From CALZKI01 sp045124055 (GTDB taxonomy: Bacteria; Bacillota; Clostridia; Lachnospirales; Lachnospiraceae): 64,000 nt of DNA. This document shows positions 61,920 to 64,000 of this stretch, piece by piece. The notes under the pieces are model-generated. The model had not been told where the DNA came from and ran no database searches. It saw only the letters and a program-made list of their open reading frames with translations. The first letter of the stretch is position 1. The number at the start of each line of letters is the position of its first letter. A program made the position numbers and the translations under genes. Location: positions 195,092 to 259,091 of the forward strand of contig JBGVKZ010000011.1 in NCBI GenBank assembly GCA_045124055.1, given 5' to 3'.

Positions 61920-63860
61920 TTGGCTACTTTAAATCAAAATCGTTTAAAAGAGAAAAAAAGAAAAAAAATAGTCATATGGAGTTTATTGACTGTGTGCGAA
62001 CTGCTTATATCACCATGGTTAGTGTATTTACTTCATCAGATATTAGTATCTGCTCAGTCCATATCCACGGGATATAAAGGAATGGAATGGGATTTTAGTT
62101 ATATCCATTCCTGGTCAATGCTTTTTCAGGAAAACAATCTGAAATTATTTTTTATAGTGCTACAACTTTTGTGGCTTGTCTTTATCATTTATTGCGAGAT
62201 GGATATACAGCCGGTAATAAGTCAAGTAGATGAACAGAAGATAACAGATTACATATCAACCCCAGTACCTGCCGGAAATGGTCAGCATGGCAAGGAACGT
62301 TTTCTCACAGAAGCAGAAAAAGAAGAAATCTACGATGTATTTGAATTTACTGGAAAAGAACAATTGCAAGGTAAAGGTGGTGTAGTAGTTCACCACAAAA
62401 AAGAAGGTAAAAAAGAAAGAATTTTTTACATAGGCGAAGATAAACATACCTTGATTATTGGTGCTAGTGGAGCGGGAAAATCAAGACGAATTATTCTTGA
62501 AACTTTATGTATGCAAATATTATCGGGCTTGTCTGTAGTCGTATCCGACGTAAAAGGAGAACTGTATTATTATTCATCACCTTTGGCTCAAAGAATGGGG
62601 TATGAAGTTTATGCATTAGATTTAAGAAATCCGGAAAAATCTGTGCATTATAATTTCATGCAACCAATTTTAGATGCATTAGCAAAAGAAGATAGGGCAC
62701 AAGCTATAGATTATACGTGGGATTTGGTTTCAGTTCTTGTTGGTGAACCAAAGGGTGAGCCACTGTGGACGAATGGAGAGGCAGCCTCTATAGCAGCTTG
62801 TATTTTAGCTATTGCTATTGAAGCTCCAGAAGAATATAAAAATCTAACAAATGTCTATTATTTTTTGGCTTATATGTGTAAGCCGGATGTATTTGGCGAA
62901 ATGCCAATTTCGACTTATCTACAAAATCTTCCGGATACGCATCCGGCAAGAGGGGTATTTGCAATGGCAGAGATTGCAGCTGATAAAACAAGAGCATCTT
63001 TTTTCACGTCGGCATTAGGCACGTTAAAACTCTTTACTAACCCTAAGATAGCAGAAATGACAAGCAAATCTGACTTCAGGTTATCAGATGTAGGTATGAA
63101 AAAGACCATGGTATATATTATGGTGCCGGACGAAAAAAAAACGATGTATTCGTTAGTATCAATTTTTATTACGCAGATGTATACAGCTTTAGTAGAAAGT
63201 GCAAGCCAAAACGGATTAAGATTACCAAACGAGACAGATTTTGATTTAGATGAGGTGGGAAATTTTCCGTATATTCCAGTCTTAGCAAATATATTGTCAG
63301 CCGGACGAAGTAGGGGTGTTCGTGCAAATTTAGTTATTCAAGATTATCAACAATTGGAATCTAAATACAAGAATGACTTTAAAAATATCAAAACAAATTG
63401 CCAAATCAAGGTTTATTTAAAAACAGATGATCCGGATACACTAAAGAGTCTATCGGATGGTCTTGGCAAATATACCGTAGAGGTGAGTTCAGCTAATACA
63501 TCAGCTTCAGATGGTAGAAAGAATAATATGAATTATTCGTCAGGAGCAAGTTTAACCGGTCGTCCACTTTTAGAGGCAGCCGAACTGAAAAGATTTAAGT
63601 CGCCTGATGCTTTAGTTTCATACACGGGTGAATATTCAGGTGTTAATTATTTACCGGATTTATCAACCTGGTATTTTAATAAATTGCTTGGTCTTGGTGA
63701 TGCAAAATATAACACTAAGTTAATTATAGAAAGAGAAGCAGCAAGAGAAAGTCATCCTATTCCAGAGATACAACTATGGGGAATATGGAATGACAACATA
63801 AGTTCAGATAATTTGGAAAGCAATCAAGAATCTAAATCAGAACGAGTATCATTTTTATAA
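61920..63860 (+). CDS. VirD4/TraG-like type IV coupling protein
   Basis: This 646-residue ATPase has two N-terminal membrane helices (about residues 15-40 and 75-100). Walker A GASGAGKS is at 181-188, and FDLDEVGNFPYIP is Walker B, followed by SAGRSRGVRANLVIQDYQQLE. The family links the relaxosome to the mating channel. Start is TTG 61920, with AAAGGAG ten bases upstream. It is divergent from the recombinase, sharing a 100-bp promoter region. Genes for the channel itself would be expected further right. Confidence 0.93.
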   Translation: MATLNQNRLKEKKRKKIVIWSLLTVCELLISPWLVYLLHQILVSAQSISTGYKGMEWDFSYIHSWSMLFQENNLKLFFIVLQLLWLVFIIYCEMDIQPVISQVDEQKITDYISTPVPAGNGQHGKERFLTEAEKEEIYDVFEFTGKEQLQGKGGVVVHHKKEGKKERIFYIGEDKHTLIIGASGAGKSRRIILETLCMQILSGLSVVVSDVKGELYYYSSPLAQRMGYEVYALDLRNPEKSVHYNFMQPILDALAKEDRAQAIDYTWDLVSVLVGEPKGEPLWTNGEAASIAACILAIAIEAPEEYKNLTNVYYFLAYMCKPDVFGEMPISTYLQNLPDTHPARGVFAMAEIAADKTRASFFTSALGTLKLFTNPKIAEMTSKSDFRLSDVGMKKTMVYIMVPDEKKTMYSLVSIFITQMYTALVESASQNGLRLPNETDFDLDEVGNFPYIPVLANILSAGRSRGVRANLVIQDYQQLESKYKNDFKNIKTNCQIKVYLKTDDPDTLKSLSDGLGKYTVEVSSANTSASDGRKNNMNYSSGASLTGRPLLEAAELKRFKSPDALVSYTGEYSGVNYLPDLSTWYFNKLLGLGDAKYNTKLIIEREAARESHPIPEIQLWGIWNDNISSDNLESNQESKSERVSFL

Positions 63861-63944
63861 AGATAGTGTCAAATGACTTATGAAAAAACTGAGTAAAGAA
63901 AAAGGCTCAGATGAACCTTGAAAATTGCAGATATTTTAGGCTGA

Positions 63945-64000
63945 GGTAAGCTTCCGCCATCCTTGACAGCATCAAAAAGAACTGCTGTCGGTTACTTACC
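63945..64000 (+). other. Nested hairpin at the right window edge
   Basis: GGTAAG (63945-63950) pairs with CTTACC (63995-64000), enclosing GACAGCA (63965-63971) and TGCTGTC (63983-63989). The two nested stems follow virD4 and could be a structured RNA, an intergenic regulatory element or the edge of another gene. The window ends inside it. Confidence 0.4.

Larger units (their letters stand above)
48897..64000. mobile_element. Integrated plasmid-like conjugative/mobilizable element (continues beyond window)
   Basis: From the break in the deacetylase gene to the window end the content changes from chromosomal to plasmid-type. It includes an AEP-like replication protein, ParA/ParB with partition-like sites, toxin-antitoxin-like pairs, a MobP3-type relaxase, an RHH accessory factor, a tyrosine recombinase and a VirD4-like coupling protein. 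The left end is inferred to lie within a few bases of 48897; the right end is not in the window. Whether it is an ICE, an IME or a co-integrated plasmid depends on T4SS genes to the right. Confidence 0.75.

Overview
The window reads as an AT-rich, low-GC Gram-positive chromosome, most likely a Lachnospiraceae (Clostridia) genome. The support is the gene set: a Csp-like S8 protease, a PdaB-type polysaccharide deacetylase fragment, polytopic GT-C/DUF6077-like membrane proteins, GH25 lysozymes with bacterial Ig-like domains, and strong AGGAGG-type ribosome binding sites. No rRNA or tRNA gene was seen, so the family assignment is inference.

Region 1 (1-11.6 kb, + strand) is a tightly packed surface-glycan modification operon. 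It holds two SGNH hydrolases (one fused to a polytopic membrane region), a GtrII-like glucosyltransferase and its GtrB-like lipid-carrier glucosyltransferase, an acyltransferase-3, several polytopic membrane proteins and a WecE-type sugar aminotransferase. It ends at a bidirectional terminator facing a minus-strand SGNH paralogue whose catalytic motifs are lost, followed by a small zinc-ribbon protein.

Region 2 (13.1-36.2 kb, +) is an ABC-transporter-dependent polysaccharide locus. It has rfbB, rfbA and rfbC for dTDP-rhamnose precursors (rfbD is not here), interleaved with two membrane-anchored GH25 lysozymes. Wzm/Wzt follow, then a methyltransferase-kinase protein resembling the WbdD chain terminator, five GT2 enzymes, a phosphosugar mutase, a polyprenyl glycosylphosphotransferase and an LCP ligase. 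Together these suggest a rhamnose-containing polymer that is capped, exported by Wzm/Wzt and attached to peptidoglycan.

Region 3 (36.2-48.9 kb) is general chromosome: glmS, an HtrA protease, a ClpX-like unfoldase with an unusual acidic linker, an S8 protease, an LspA-like protein, an Rrf2 regulator, a MATE exporter and a large TPR-GAF-GGDEF protein. It ends with a polysaccharide deacetylase gene cut off just after its FDAAW motif.

Region 4 (about 48.9 kb to the window end) is an integrated plasmid-like conjugative or mobilizable element that appears to have split the deacetylase gene. It encodes an AEP-like replication protein, a VapD-like protein with an upstream partner, a GNAT toxin-antitoxin-like pair, tandem DUF5710 proteins and a minus-strand operon of parA, parB, two lipoproteins and an XRE regulator. 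It also has a small hydrophobic peptide gene, a MobP3-type relaxase, an RHH accessory protein, a short tyrosine recombinase and a VirD4-like coupling protein.

The most striking signal is a family of 23-bp palindromes with the core TGCACCCGGTGCA (or TGCACTCGGTGCA). Six copies lie at exactly 42-bp spacing inside the 5' part of parB, one lies in frame in a lipoprotein gene of the same operon, and one is noncoding near the relaxase. They look like a partition-site (parS) array that is also translated as a 14-residue protein repeat.
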